Under the pieces are notes generated by a model that saw only the letters and a list, made by a program, of their open reading frames with translations, did not search any database and had not been told where the DNA came from. From Kitasatospora fiedleri (GTDB lineage: Bacteria > Actinomycetota > Actinomycetes > Streptomycetales > Streptomycetaceae), in the NCBI RefSeq assembly GCF_948472415.1, contig NZ_OX419519.1, positions 62,001-126,000 on the forward strand: 64,000 bases of DNA, read 5' to 3'. The number at the start of each line of letters is the position of its first letter. Position 1 is the first letter of the stretch. Position numbers and translations under genes: made by a program. This document shows positions 1-9,937 of this stretch, piece by piece.

Positions 1-1
1 C

Positions 2-217
2 GACCTGTTCGCCCCGCTCGGCACCCCGTCGCTGACCTTCGGCGCCGGCCCGCACCACTGCCTGGGCGCCTGGCTGGCCCGGATGGAGCTCGAACTGGGC
101 CTGCACCACCTCGCCCGCGCCCTGCCCGAGCTGCGCCTGGCCACCCCGGTCGACCGGATCGAGTGGCGCACCGGCCTGCTCACCCGCAGCCCGCTGCGCC
201 TGGAGGTGGCCTGGTGA
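2..217 (+). CDS. Cytochrome P450, C-terminal end (partial)
   Basis: The window opens inside a P450. The first readable residues contain the heme-binding loop FGAGPHHCLGAWLAR, which fits FxxGxHxCxG with the Cys that ligates heme iron, followed by the conserved helix L and about 45 more residues to a TGA stop. The rest of the gene lies upstream of the window, so the substrate cannot be guessed. The stop overlaps the GTG of a ferredoxin gene (GTGA), the usual arrangement for an actinobacterial P450 with its dedicated electron donor. The pair is probably the end of an operon that starts outside the window. Confidence 0.9.
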   Translation, partial: DLFAPLGTPSLTFGAGPHHCLGAWLARMELELGLHHLARALPELRLATPVDRIEWRTGLLTRSPLRLEVAW

Positions 218-449
218 GCGACGCCCCGCAGCTGGTCGTGACGGTCGACCGGTCCGCTGCATCGGCAGCGGCCTGTGCGCCCGCACCGCCCCCGACGAAC
301 TCGCCCTGGCCCCCGACGGCCGGGCCACCCCGGTCCGGCCGTCCACCGCGGGCTCCGAGCAGCTCACCGAGGCCGCCGAGATGTGCCCGGTCGAGGCCAT
401 CACCGTCCGCGACGCCACCACCGGAGACCTGGTCGCCCCCGCCTGGTGA
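214..449 (+). CDS. 3Fe-4S/4Fe-4S ferredoxin partnering the P450 (one frame break)
   Basis: This is a short ferredoxin of about 78 residues, translationally coupled to the P450 by a GTGA overlap. After the opening VDRS segment one base appears to be missing near 256. In the corrected frame the protein reads CIGSGLC, then a Pro/Asp-rich middle, then EMCPVEAITV, which are the cysteines of the P450-type single-cluster ferredoxins (CxxxxxC ... CP). It should hand electrons from a ferredoxin reductase to the neighbouring P450. Without the correction the cluster cysteines are lost, so a sequencing indel is more likely than true loss. Confidence 0.8.
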
Positions 450-527
450 CCCGCCGCCGGCCCCTGCGCACCGCCGGTCGGCGCGGCGCGCGGGGCCGAC
501 GCGATGCCCGGGGCCGGACGGCGGCCC

Positions 528-870
528 TCAGCGTCCTTTCCGGGCGCGGTCCGAGTGCCAGTTCGCCGACCCGCTGGTCTCCCCGGTGGGGCGGAAGCCC
601 AGCCTCAGGGAGAAGCGCTCGGGGCCGTCCTCGCCGACGTGCCAGGTGGTGGTGAGCCGGGTGCCGCCGCGTTCGCGGATCTCGGCGGCCACCGCCTCGA
701 CCGCGAAGCGCCCGCAGCCGCGGCCAGGCCACCCCGGGGTGGACGTACGCCTCGGCCGGCGACGCCACCACCGGCGCCACCGGGTGCTCCTGCTCCGGCC
801 GGACCTTGAGGGCGAGCGCGGTGTCGAGGTTGGCGGCGGTGACCGCTTCCAGCCGGAGTGTGCTTGTCAT
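528..870 (-). CDS. GNAT family N-acetyltransferase (one frame break)
   Basis: The ATG at 868-870 opens MTSTLRLEAVTAANL, a typical GNAT start. Around 737 a run of C and G carries one extra base. Correcting it gives HPGWPGRGCGRF, the acetyl-CoA pyrophosphate-binding motif A, then a helix, then ERFSLRLGFRPTGE at the C-terminus and a TGA at 528. The corrected protein is about 114 residues, shorter than the usual 140-170 for the family. The acceptor substrate is unknown. It is convergent with the ferredoxin gene and unlikely to be functionally linked to it. Confidence 0.7.
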
Positions 871-997
871 ACGGAAACCGTCATCAGCCGATCAACCGAT
901 TTCCCGCCCGGGCCCGGAGCGGCCCGACCCGGAACGGCCCGGCCCGGAACCGCCCGGCCGCCCGGGCAAAACCTTGGTCAAACCCCCTGGACGGCAG

Positions 998-1294
998 GTG
1001 TCCCCCGCTGCCATCCTCACCGCCGTGCTGATCTTCGTCATCCTGGCCCTGTTCCCGCTCGGGTTCTTCCTCTTCGGCCTCGCCCTGTTCACGGACTTCC
1101 GCGGCGTCGCCACCTACTACACCGCCCGCAACCGCGCTGTCGTCGAGGAGATGGCCCGCAACGGCCAGGACGCGCGCGCGTTCCTGGTGCTCGGCAACAA
1201 CCGCCGGATGGGCCCGCTGCTGATGGTGCTGAGTGCCGGGGCGGTCGCCTTCATCGTCTTCCAGATGATCAGGATCGCGCAGGACGGCGGCTGA
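998..1294 (+). CDS. Small two-helix membrane protein, unknown function
   Basis: This 98-residue protein is not recognised. It has a hydrophobic segment at about residues 5-29 (ILTAVLIFVILALFPLGFFL), a polar middle with TARNRAVVEEMARNG, and a second hydrophobic helix at about 70-90 (LLMVLSAGAVAFIVF). The GTG at 998 is preferred because it places the first membrane segment near the N-terminus; upstream in-frame TTG and ATG codons exist but add a low-complexity Pro/Gly/Arg stretch. It is divergent from the acetyltransferase gene, and the region between (871-997) probably carries its promoter. Confidence 0.5.
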   Translation: MSPAAILTAVLIFVILALFPLGFFLFGLALFTDFRGVATYYTARNRAVVEEMARNGQDARAFLVLGNNRRMGPLLMVLSAGAVAFIVFQMIRIAQDGG

Positions 1295-1313
1295 CCGCGC
1301 GCCGGTCCCCCGT

Positions 1314-2363
1314 TCAGGCGGACTGGCGCTCGATCAGGGTCGGTTCGAACAGGACGGTGGTGGCGGCGCGGCCGGGTCGGGCCAGGTGGTCGAGCAGGAC
1401 GCGGGTCATCTCGGCGGCCATCTCCTCGACCGGCTGGCGCACGGTGGTCAGGTGGGGGCGGCCGGCCGTCGCGGCGGAGGAGTCGTCGAAGCCGATCACC
1501 GCGATGTCCTCGGGGACGCGGCGGCGCTGCTCGGCCAGGACGGCCAGCGCGCCCTGGGCCATCAGGTCGTTGGCGGCGAAGACGCCGTCCAGGTCGGGGT
1601 AGCGGCGCAGCAGCGAGGTCATCGCGCGCTCGCCGTCCTCGCGGGTGAAGTCGCCTTCGACGTGCGGGAGTTGGTGGATGCCGTGGTCGGCCATCGCCTC
1701 CCGGAAGCCGGACAGCCGGTCGCGGGCGGCGCGGACGCCGAGCGGGCCGGAGATGGCGGCGACCCGGCGGCGGCCGCGGGCGGTGAGGTGGTCGGCGGCG
1801 ATCCGGCCGCCCTCGCGGTTGTCGAGGTCGACGCAGGAGAGCGAGAGCGGCGTCGGGGGGCGGCCGAACAGGACGGTGGGGATGCCGGCGGCGAGCAGTT
1901 GGGCGGGCAGCGGGTCGCGGCTGTGGGTGGAGACCACCATCGCGCCGTCGGCGTTGCCCTGCCGGAGGTAGGTGAGCGCCTTGTCGCGGGCCTCGCCGCT
2001 GTCGGCGAGCATCAGGACGGGGTGCAGGTCGAGCGGGCGCAGGCCGGTGAAGACGCCGCTGACGACGCGTCCGAAGAACGGGTCGGAGAAGATCTCGCCG
2101 CCGACGTGGTGGTCGGGGGTCTCGGGGGCGTCGCTGCCGGAGATCACCAGGGCGAGGGCGCCGGTGCGCCGGGTCACCAGGGAGCGGGCGGCGCTGTTGG
2201 GGACGTAGCCGGTGCGGGCGATGGCCTGGCGGACGGCTTCCTGGATGGCGGGGTCGACGTTGCGGACGCCGTTGATGACGCGGGAGACGGTGGCACGGGA
2301 GACGCCCGCGACCCGCGCCACGTCCTCCAGGGTGGTGGCGCGCTTGAGGGCTTCGCTGCTCAT
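1314..2363 (-). CDS. LacI/GalR-family transcriptional repressor (CebR-like)
   Basis: This intact 349-residue regulator has an N-terminal LacI helix-turn-helix (TLEDVARVAGVSRATVSRVI, residues 11-30), the hinge region at about 55-70, and a periplasmic-binding-protein-like effector domain ending in FEPTLIERQSA. The effector domain should bind an oligosaccharide or sugar. A palindrome (GGAGAGCGCTCTCC) lies 22-35 bases upstream of the start codon, and the same core recurs at both ends of the 8.2-8.5 kb divergent promoter region and at 42146, so the protein likely autoregulates and controls those operons. CebR and CelR of actinomycetes recognise TGGGAGCGCTCCCA, a related but distinct site. Induction by a beta-gluco-oligosaccharide is inferred from the neighbouring genes. 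Confidence 0.9.
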   Translation of the reverse strand: MSSEALKRATTLEDVARVAGVSRATVSRVINGVRNVDPAIQEAVRQAIARTGYVPNSAARSLVTRRTGALALVISGSDAPETPDHHVGGEIFSDPFFGRVVSGVFTGLRPLDLHPVLMLADSGEARDKALTYLRQGNADGAMVVSTHSRDPLPAQLLAAGIPTVLFGRPPTPLSLSCVDLDNREGGRIAADHLTARGRRRVAAISGPLGVRAARDRLSGFREAMADHGIHQLPHVEGDFTREDGERAMTSLLRRYPDLDGVFAANDLMAQGALAVLAEQRRRVPEDIAVIGFDDSSAATAGRPHLTTVRQPVEEMAAEMTRVLLDHLARPGRAATTVLFEPTLIERQSA

Positions 2364-2384
2364 GAGGCCCTTTATAGCACGCTC

Positions 2385-2398
2385 GGAGAGCGCTCTCC
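2385..2398. promoter_or_regulatory. LacI-type operator in front of the repressor gene
   Basis: The 14-base perfect palindrome GGAGAGCGCTCTCC sits just upstream of the LacI-family start codon. Its 12-base core is shared with sites at 8281, 8456 and 42146. Autoregulation is inferred from position. Confidence 0.75.
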
Positions 2399-2517
2399 CA
2401 ACACCTTCCGAAGCGTGATCGGCGCCCCGGCCCGCCGGGTGCTCCGGCGCGCGCTGCGGCCCGCGGCCGGGGGCGGTCCCCGGTCGCGTCCGGTCGGCAG
2501 CGGGCGTCCGCGTCCGG

Positions 2518-3109
2518 TCACGAACTGTGCTCCTTCCAGCAGATCATGACGGTGGTGGCGGTCATCACGGCGACGTCGGCCCGGCTGCGCGGGGCGTGCC
2601 GAAGGTCTCGGGCAGCTTGGCGACGTCGACGGTGAGCACGAAGCTGTCCTTGCGGACCACGGTGGTGCCGTCGGCGCGCTTGTAGGCGGCCTCGCCGAGG
2701 CCGTTGAGGTCGGTGACGGCCCCGGCGCTGCCGCGCAGCCCGTCGTACTGGGCGAGCGCGGTGGCGGGGTCGGGGAGTTCCTTGACCGAGAGCGTGATGC
2801 TGCCGGCGGGGTAGTGGTACTCGCAGCTGTAGACGCGCTTCTCCCAGCTGGGGCGAGCGGCCGGTCGATGTCGGTGCCGAGGGCGCCGGCGAGTTCCTGC
2901 CGGAAGTACGGGTTGCAGATCATCGAGGTGGCGTCGGAGGGCCGGTCGGACGCGGCGGCCCCGGCGGAGGCTCCCGCGGCGGCCCCGGCGGACGGGCTCG
3001 CGGGCGCGCCCGTGGCGGGGGGCGCGGCGTCGGCGCCGGGGCTGGTGGCGCTTCCACAGCCGACGGCGGTGAGCAGCAGGAGCAGCGCTGCGGTGCGGCG
3101 AAGCCTCAT
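2518..3109 (-). CDS. Secreted lipoprotein, unknown function (one frame break)
   Basis: The N-terminus is a lipoprotein signal peptide (RRTAALLLLLTAVGCGS) with the lipobox Cys at about residue 18, followed by a long Ala/Pro/Ser-rich linker. A frame break near 2862 separates this from a C-terminal domain of about 115 residues that reads WEKRVYSCEYHY, then a helical middle, then TVMICWKEHSS to the TGA at 2518. In the corrected frame it resembles the many small actinobacterial lipoproteins with a DUF3558-like or sensor-type fold, but I do not recognise a specific family. It is likely anchored on the outer face of the membrane. Confidence 0.6.
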
Positions 3110-3210
3110 CGGTGGTCCTCCGTGGGGGTGGTGCGCGGGCCGGCCCCGCGCCGGACGTGGGGGTCCGTGGCGGCGGGGCCGGTGTCGCGCGTTCGGGCTA
3201 CGGCTCGGTG

Positions 3211-4612
3211 CTACGGCAGAAGGTACTGCTCGTTGAGCGCGGCGCCCTTACCGGGCTGGTTCTCGTCGTACCCGCGGGCGTTGCACTGGAGACCGCCGAC
3301 GATGCAGTGGTTGACCAGTGCGGCCAGGGTCGGCGCGTCCCAGGCGTTGAAGAAGTCGTAGTGGAAGGAGAAGCCCCGTCCGCTGGAGAGGTGGAGCTGG
3401 GCGAGGTTGTTCAGGTTGGCCGGGAAGGCCATCTTGAACTCGATCATCGGCAGCGCGACCGGGTGGTCGGCGGGGCAGACCCCGTCGATCGGGTAGGCCA
3501 TGTGGCTCTTGTGGTCGGGCGTGTCGAGGTACAGGCCGTTCCAGCAACTGGGCGCCTGGAAGCGGATGTTGAGCGCGCCGCCGCCGGGGCAGCTGGTGGG
3601 CAGGTCGGAGGTGTGGTAGCTGGTGCCGCACTCCCAGCCGGCCACGTACCCGGGGTGGGTGGTGAAGTCGGTGGCGCTGTCGTTGGGGCTGGCGACCAGG
3701 AACCGCCGCAGGCCGGGCGGGAACGGCCGGACGGCGGTGTAGTCGTTGATCGCGCTCTTGTAGTAGATGGTCTGGAGGCCGACCGGGTCGACGGGGGTGT
3801 TCCCGTCGTACATGGTGGGCATCCAGTAGCCGGACTTGTCGCCGGGGGCGATGCAGGTGGTGCCGCCGGCCTGCAGCGAGGCGAGCGTGGAGTTGGCGTT
3901 GTGGTGTGGTGTTGCCCATGAAGGTGTGCATGTGCGAGGCACCGGACTGGCCGGGGAAGACGATCGGGTCGTCCGGCAGGTCGTGGTTGGCGGTGCAGTT
4001 CGCCTGGAACTCGTGGAAGTAGGCGTGCGGCGGGTTCCCGGTGGCCGGGGTGGCGCCGGTGACCTGGGGGTTGGCCAGGACGTAGCCGTTGCCGGGCGTG
4101 GTGACCTGCCCGTAGACCTTGAACTCCTCCAGCGAGTACCCGTACTGGGTGCCGCGCTTGGTGAGGTTGAGCCGGATGTAGCGTCCGCCGGCGTTGAGGT
4201 CGATCTGCTCGGTGCCGCCGGTGCCGTTCGCCTTGGTGTAGACGGTGTTCCAGCTGGTGGCGTCGCTGCTGGTCTGCACCTGGTAGCCGCTGGCGTACGC
4301 GGCCTCCCAGTCCAGTTCGACGTGGCTGATGGTGGCGGTGCCGCCGAGGTCGATCTGGACCCACTGGGAGTCGGTCCAGGCGCTGGCCCAGCGGGTGGCG
4401 AGGTTGTTGTCGGCGACGGCCGCGGCGGGGAAGCTGGCGCTCTCCACGGACGAGGCGGTGACCGGCTTGGACTGGCTGATCAGCGGGTCGGACGCCGCCG
4501 GCGGCCGACTGGGTGAGGACGCCGCCGGTGAGGGCGCCGGCCGCGAGGATCGCGGCGACGGTCCCGGCGAGGGCGGTGCGGTGGGGCGCGCCGCGGGACG
4601 TGCGGTGTTCAT
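3211..4612 (-). CDS. Secreted CBM32 (F5/8 type C) - DUF1996 protein (frame breaks)
   Basis: The ATG at 4610-4612 starts a signal peptide that needs corrections near 4583 and 4500; the corrected hydrophobic core reads TALAGTVAAILAAGALTGGV. Next comes a discoidin-type carbohydrate-binding module (TRWASAWTDSQWVQIDLGGT ... YGYSLEEFKVYG). After a short linker follows a DUF1996 domain with HAYFHEFQANC, ASHMHTFMGN and, past a break near 3907, YWMPTMYDGN, GWECGTSYH and a CPADHPVALPMIEFKMAFP stretch. DUF1996 occurs mostly in secreted fungal and actinobacterial proteins of unproven activity. Next to the GH16 enzyme, a role on cell-wall or plant glucans is plausible but inferred. Confidence 0.8.
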
Positions 4613-4646
4613 CGGACCTCCGGATGAGGAACGGTGGGTGGGGGGA

Positions 4647-4685
4647 CCCGGTGCCGCGCGGCGCTCCCTGCCGCGCGGCACCGGG
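4647..4685 (-). terminator. Hairpin terminator after the GH16 gene
   Basis: Perfect 16-base arms (4647-4662 and 4670-4685) flank a 7-base loop between the stop of the large GH16 gene and the start of the DUF1996 gene. There is no T-run, as is common in high-GC actinomycetes. Confidence 0.75.
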
Positions 4686-4749
4686 GGCTCATCGAGGGGG
4701 TGTCCGGTCCGGTGGCACGGGCCGGACGCCCCTCCTCGCCGGTGCCGGT

Positions 4750-7700
4750 TCAGGCGTAGACGCCGAACTCGTACAGCGAGTCGCCGTAGGCGGTGCCGCG
4801 CTGGGTGATGTTCACCCGGACGTAGCGCCCGCTGCCGTTGACGTCGAAGTCGTCGATGCCGCCGGTGCCGTTGGCCTGGGTGTACACCGTGGTCCAGTTG
4901 GTGCCGTCGTTGGAGGTCTGCACCTGGTACGCCTTGCCGTAGGCGGACTCCCAGCCGAGCTGCACGTGCTTGAACGAGGTGCTCTGGCCCAGGTCGACCT
5001 GGATCCACTGCGGGTCGGCCCACTCGCTGGCCCACCGGGTGGACCAGTTGCCGTCGGTGGCGTTGGACGGCGGGTAGGGGGCGCCGTTGCCGACGGCCTG
5101 GTAGGTGGAGGCGGTGGTGGCCTTGCCCTTGGCGACGTTGGTGCCGCTCGGGGTGGGGGCGACGGTGCGGAAGGACTTCGACTCGATGCCGACGTTGCCG
5201 TGGCCGTCGTAGGCGTAGACGTAGACCTTCCAGACGCCGAGCGTCTTGGGCGCGGTGACGGTGAACTGGCCGTCGCCGGTCTGGGTGAAGCGGACCTGGC
5301 TGAAGCCGGTGCCGCCGTCCACGTACTTGGAGCTGTAGTACAGCTGGTAGCGGACCAGGTCGCCGTCGGGGTCGGTGGCGGCGAGCTGAGCGTGAAGGTG
5401 CCGCCGGCCGGGACGTCTGCGGTCCGGCTGAGGGTGACGCTGTTCATCACCGGCGGGGTGTTGCCGCTCTTGGCGCTGCCGCCGTAGGACTTGGCGACGG
5501 AGTAGTACGCGGGCTGCTTCCAGCCGCCGGGGATCAGGTTGAACCAGGTGCCCGCGAAGTCGTTCTCGGTGCCGTAGTTGAAGATGGTGGCGCCGAGCGC
5601 GACGCGTGGGTGGCCGGCGATGCAGTTCCAGGCGCTGGTGTAGCCGTCGCGCTTCTGGGTGTCGGTGGGCTGGGTCGGGACGCCGTTGGCGTCGTTGGGG
5701 ACCTCCACTCGCCGGCGTCGCCGGTCTCGGTGACGATGTACGGCTTGGTGTAGCCGCCGTTGATCCAGTCCTGCTTGACGTTGCAGACCGCGCCGTAGGA
5801 GTTGACGGCCAGCAGGTCGAGGCTGGGGGCGTACTGCTTGTAGTACGTCCAGGCGCCGGTGTAGGCGTCGGGTGGAGGTGACCGGGTGGTCGGGGGTCGA
5901 TGGCGTGGATGGCCTGGGTGACCTGCTCGACGAACTTGGCGTAGGCGACCCGTTCCTGCTCCACCGTGGCGCCGTTGTAGGCGTGGTCCTGGGTGGTGAG
6001 GATGACCTCGTTGCCACGTCCCACATCAGGGTGCCGGGGTGGTCCTTGTAGGTGGTCACCCACTGCTTGATGGAGTCGAGGGTGCTGTTCTTGTAGGCGG
6101 TGTCGTTGACGTAGTCGGCGCCCTGGTTGAGCCAGAAGCCGTTGACCACCTTGAGGCCGTACGCCGGCGGCGGCGTCCAGCAGCGGCTTGCTGCTGGCGT
6201 CGGTGCCCCAGGTGCGGACGGTGTTGACGCCCAGCGCCTTGAGGTCGCGCATGTGCGCGTCGGCGGTGGACTTGGGCCGCCCCAGTGACGCCCTTGAGCT
6301 GGTAGGGCTGGCCGTTGACGCTGAGCGCCCAGTTGCCCTGGCCGCCGGTGACCTTGACGTGCTCTTGCTGGCCGCGGGCGGGTCGGCGAGCGGGGCGGGG
6401 GCGGTGCCGGTGGTGGTGGCGACGGTGACGGCGCCGATGGAGAGCGCGCCGCGGAGGTGGGGGTGGCGCCCGGGTGTGGTGCAGCCGCAGACGCTGTCCG
6501 GGAAGGAGCCGCCGATGGCGAGGTTGAAGACCAGCTTGAAGCCGTGGTCGACGGCGTTCTTCCAGTCGGTGGTGCCGACCTGGGACTCGTTGACCTGCCA
6601 GATCTGCTTGCCGTCGAGTACCAGCGGATCTGCTCGTCGCTGACGTGCGGTCGATGACCTGGCTGTAGGTTGGTTAGTCGCTCTGGCAGCCGGGCAGGAG
6701 GCGAGTCCGCTGGTCATGCCGTTGTACTCGTTGCAGTTGCCGCCGGGGGCGGTGCCGCAGTGCAGGGTGGCGGAGGTCTGGCTGCGGCGTTGACGTCCTC
6801 GAGGATGTCGGTCTCGCCGGTGGCGGGCCAGCCGCCGCTGCGGTCGTTGGCGCCGATGGCGCGGAAGGACGGCCAGTAGCCGGTGGCGTCGGCGACGCCG
6901 GGCTGCTTGATCTGCGCGGAGAATCAGCAGCTGTCCGCCGGCGGGGGCGGCGAAGTCTGCTCTCCACCCGGCCGGAGGTCCAGTTGCCCGCGCCGTCGCG
7001 CACGGCGGTCAGGTTGAGGTGGTGGTTGCCGTCGAGCGAGACGTTGGCGGGGTTGGCGGTGTCGGTCTGGACCTCGCCGGTGCCCCACTTGGCGGCGCCG
7101 CCGGGCTCGGAGGTGCCGGTGCGCACCGTCCAGTTGGCGCGGAGGGGGCGCCGCCGCTGCCGCCCGCGAAGTCGTCGCTGAACACGGTTGGTCCAGTTGC
7201 CGGGCGGGGTGGTGCCGGTCGGCGGCGGGCTGGTCGGCGGCGTTGCTGGTCGGCGGGTTGCTGGGCGTGCCGGTGGAGCCGCCGCCGGCGGCTGAAGACC
7301 TGGAACTCCCAGACGGAGTAGCCGTAGCCGGTGGCCCGGGCGGTGCCGTACAGCCGGACGTAGCGGGCGGTGCCGGAGACGTTCTGGTCTCGGTGCCGCC
7401 GGCGCCGTTGGCGGTGGTGTAGGCGTCGGTCCAGGTGGTGCCGTCGGTGGACAGCTGGATGCGGTACGCCTTGGCGTAGGCGGCTCTCCCACTTCACCGC
7501 GGTGCCGCAGACGTTCTGCGCGGAGCCGAGGTCGACCTGGAGCCACTGCGGGTCGGAATTCGCCGAGGACCAGCGGGTGTTCGCGTCGCCGTCGACGGCG
7601 TTGGACGCGGGGTGCCGTAGTTCTCGGTGCTGGAGGCAGGTGGCGGTCCTGCCCTGGGCGGCGTTGGCGGTGCCGCAGCCCTGGTTGCCGCCGCCGTCGG

Positions 7701-8227
7701 CGCCGTAGACCTGGAACTCCCAGAGCGAGTAGCCCGTAGCCGGTGGCCCGGACGGTGCCGTACAGCCGGACGTAGCGGGCGGTGCCGGTGACCGGGACGG
7801 TCTCGGTGCCGCCGGCGCCGTTGGCGGTGGTGTACGCGGTGGTCCAGGTGGCGCCGTCGGTGGACAGCTGGATCTGGTAGCCCTTCGCGTACGCCGCCTC
7901 CCACTGGAGGGTGACGGAGCTGAGGGCGGCGGGCGCGCCGAGGTCGACCTGGAGCCACTGCGGGTCGGAATTCGCCGAGGACCAGCGGGTTCCGGTGTTG
8001 CCGTCGACGGCGTTGGAACGGGGGTGCCGTAGTTCTCGGTGCTGGAGGCGGTGGCGGTCTTGCCCTGCGAGAGCAGGACGCGGCGCGGCCTGGGCGCGGG
8101 TGGCGGGCAGCAGCAGGACCAGCAGGCCGCGACCAGCGGCGGCGCCAGGGCGGCCGCCAGGGTGCGCGGTCGGGGGTGCGGTGCGGACCGGCCCGGTGGC
8201 CGGGGTGCGCGGGGGGCGGGCGGGCAT
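4750..8227 (-). CDS. Giant secreted CBM32-CBM32-GH16-clan GH-A-CBM32 beta-glucanase (many frame breaks)
   Basis: One gene of about 1150 codons, broken by at least fifteen single-base indels. In order: a signal peptide from ATG 8227; two discoidin modules (NSDPQWLQVDLGAP; a near-identical second copy at about 7.3-7.7 kb); a GH16 domain with WTVRTGTSEPGGAAKWGTGE and the catalytic GETDILED (ExDxxE, bases 6798-6815), then EQIRWY and GKQIWQVNESQVGTTDW; a clan GH-A barrel with HMRDLKALGVNTVRTWGTD, GTLMWDVGNE (acid/base Glu) and TETGDAGEW (likely nucleophile); a beta-sandwich; and a C-terminal CBM32 (WADPQWIQVDLGQS ... YEFGVYA). GH16 cleaves internal beta-1,3 or 1,3-1,4 glucans; the second barrel resembles beta-glucanosyltransferase or exo-glucanase folds. 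A GAGAGCGCTCTC operator lies 54 bases upstream. Confidence 0.8.
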
Positions 8228-8280
8228 GGGGGCTCCCGATCGTGGGGGCGGCACCGTCGAGGGCCGGTGCCCGGATCAGG

Positions 8281-8292
8281 GAGAGCGCTCTC
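8281..8292. promoter_or_regulatory. LacI-type operator, GH16 side
   Basis: The core GAGAGCGCTCTC lies 54 bases upstream of the GH16 start codon, on the side of the divergent promoter region that faces it. It matches the sites at 2385, 8456 and 42146. Confidence 0.75.
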
Positions 8293-8455
8293 TCACTACG
8301 CCAGTGATGGTTGCCCCGTTGTTTCATCCGTGTCAAGGGCGGCGACCATTGGTTCGCTGGCGAAACTCTGCCAAACCCCTAGCCCGCCAGTGATGTTCTA
8401 CGTCCGGACCCCTTGACGGGACCGGGTGGAGCGGCCAAGCTCCGGTTGCCACCCC

Positions 8456-8471
8456 GGGAGAGCGCTCTCCC
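8456..8471. promoter_or_regulatory. LacI-type operator, ABC transporter side
   Basis: The 16-base perfect palindrome GGGAGAGCGCTCTCCC is the best copy in the window. It lies 51 bases upstream of the solute-binding-protein start, where it would block transcription of the importer operon. Confidence 0.8.
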
Positions 8472-8521
8472 ACCCGAGCGTCCCGGGGCTTACTCAGCCA
8501 TCCCCCGCGAGGAGCCGTTCC

Positions 8522-9833
8522 ATGCCCGTTTCCCTGCCCCGCACCGCCCCAGAAGCCGCCGCCTGCTCGCCGGCTCGGCGCTGCTGGTCCTGGCCCTGAC
8601 CGCCGTGACCTCCTGCTCCAGCAGCGGCGGCGGCTCGTCGGCGGACGAGGACCCCAACGCCAAGATCACCCTCACGGTGAACCTGTTCTCCGACTTCGGC
8701 TACGCGGACCTGTACAAGGAGTACGAGCAGGCCCACCCGAACATCACCATCAAGGAGAACCGCGCCGACATGGGCGCGCACCACCAGAACCTGCACGCCC
8801 ACCTGATGGCCGGTTCCGGCACCGCCGACGTCGAGGCGATCGAGATCGGGCAGGTGGCCGGCTTCCAGCCGGAGGCCGGGAAGTTCCTCAACTTCCTGGA
8901 CAACGGCGTCAGCAAGGACCAGTGGGTGCCGTCCAAGACCGCGCCCGCCTCCAGCCCGGACGGGAAGGTGCTGTTCGGCCTGGGCACCGACATGGGCGGC
9001 ATGGCGCTGTGCTACCGCAGCGACCTGTTCAAGGCCGCCGGGCTGCCCACCGACCGCGAGCAGGTCGCGGCGCTGATGAAGGACTGGCCGTCCTACCTGG
9101 CCGCGGGCAAGCAGTTCCTGGCCAACAGCCCGAACAAGGACGCCCGCTGGTTCGACAGCGGCGGCAACCTGTTCAGCGCGATCCTGGCCCAGGCCCCGCA
9201 GGGCGTCTACGACGCCGAGGGCAAGGTCGTGGTGACCTCCAACCCGGCCGTCAAGCAGTCCTTCGACCTGGTGGCCGGCGCGATCAAGGACGGCGAGTCG
9301 GCGGGCATCCAGGCGTTCACCCCCGCCTGGGACACCGGCTTCCAGAAGAGCCAGTTCGCCACCGTCGCCTGCCCGGCCTGGATGAGCTACGAGTTCAAGG
9401 CCAACCCGCCCACCGACGGCGGCACCTGGGACCTGGCCCGGATTCCCGGCGGCGGCGGCAACTGGGGCGGCTCGTACCTGTCGGTGCCGAAGTCCGGCAA
9501 GCACACCAAGGCCGCCGCCGAGCTGGCCAAGTGGCTGACCGCGCCCGAGCAGGAGGCCCGGCTCTTCAAGGAGAAGGGCTACTTCCCCTCCGACCAGGCG
9601 CTGTGGACCCAGCCCGACATCGCCGAGCACACCGACCGCTGTTCAACAACGCGCCCACCGGCAAGATCTTCTCCCAGTCGGCTCGGGACCTGAACCCGCA
9701 GCCGCTCGGCGCGCACGGCGCGGAGATCGGCACCGCCCTGGGCAACGCGCTCACCTCGGTCGAGCAGGGCCAGGCCGACCCGGAGGGCGCCTGGAAGAAG
9801 GCCCTCGCGGACGTCGACAACATCGTCAACTGA
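8522..9833 (+). CDS. Sugar ABC transporter substrate-binding lipoprotein (two frame breaks)
   Basis: The ATG at 8522 has a GAGGAG ribosome site seven bases away. A base is missing near 8550; corrected, the signal peptide reads SRRLLAGSALLVLALTAVTS followed by the lipobox Cys. The mature part is a family-1 extracellular solute-binding protein (ADVEAIEIGQVAGF, FGLGTDMGGMALCYRSDLF, WMSYEF). A second break near 9643 is followed by the usual C-terminal helices ending in DVDNIVN. It captures an oligosaccharide outside the membrane and delivers it to the two permeases downstream. No ATPase gene is present; such actinobacterial importers usually share the MsiK-type ATPase encoded elsewhere. Confidence 0.88.
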
Positions 9834-9852
9834 CGGCCGCTCCCCCGTAGCC

Positions 9853-9890
9853 GCGGTGCCGGTGCGGACCTGACGCCGCACCGGCACCGC
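9853..9890 (+). promoter_or_regulatory. Intercistronic stem-loop between binding protein and permease genes
   Basis: Perfect 15-base arms (9853-9867, 9876-9890) with an 8-base loop lie 20 bases after the binding-protein stop. Such hairpins commonly stabilise the upstream message or partly terminate, so that binding protein is made in excess of permease; that role is inferred. Confidence 0.65.
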
Positions 9891-9937
9891 GATCACCCCT
9901 TCTCCCCCGCCCCCGCTTCTGCCCCTGGGAGCTCCCC

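Noticed and set aside
2..449. P450 and ferredoxin as part of the amino acid:carrier-protein cluster
   Set aside because: They are 18 kb away, separated by the glucan locus, and belong to an operon that starts before the window.
4750..8227. Programmed frameshifting in the giant glucanase and other broken genes
   Set aside because: Breaks occur at many unrelated G/C runs in many genes without slippery heptamers or conserved downstream structures; sequencing indels are simpler.
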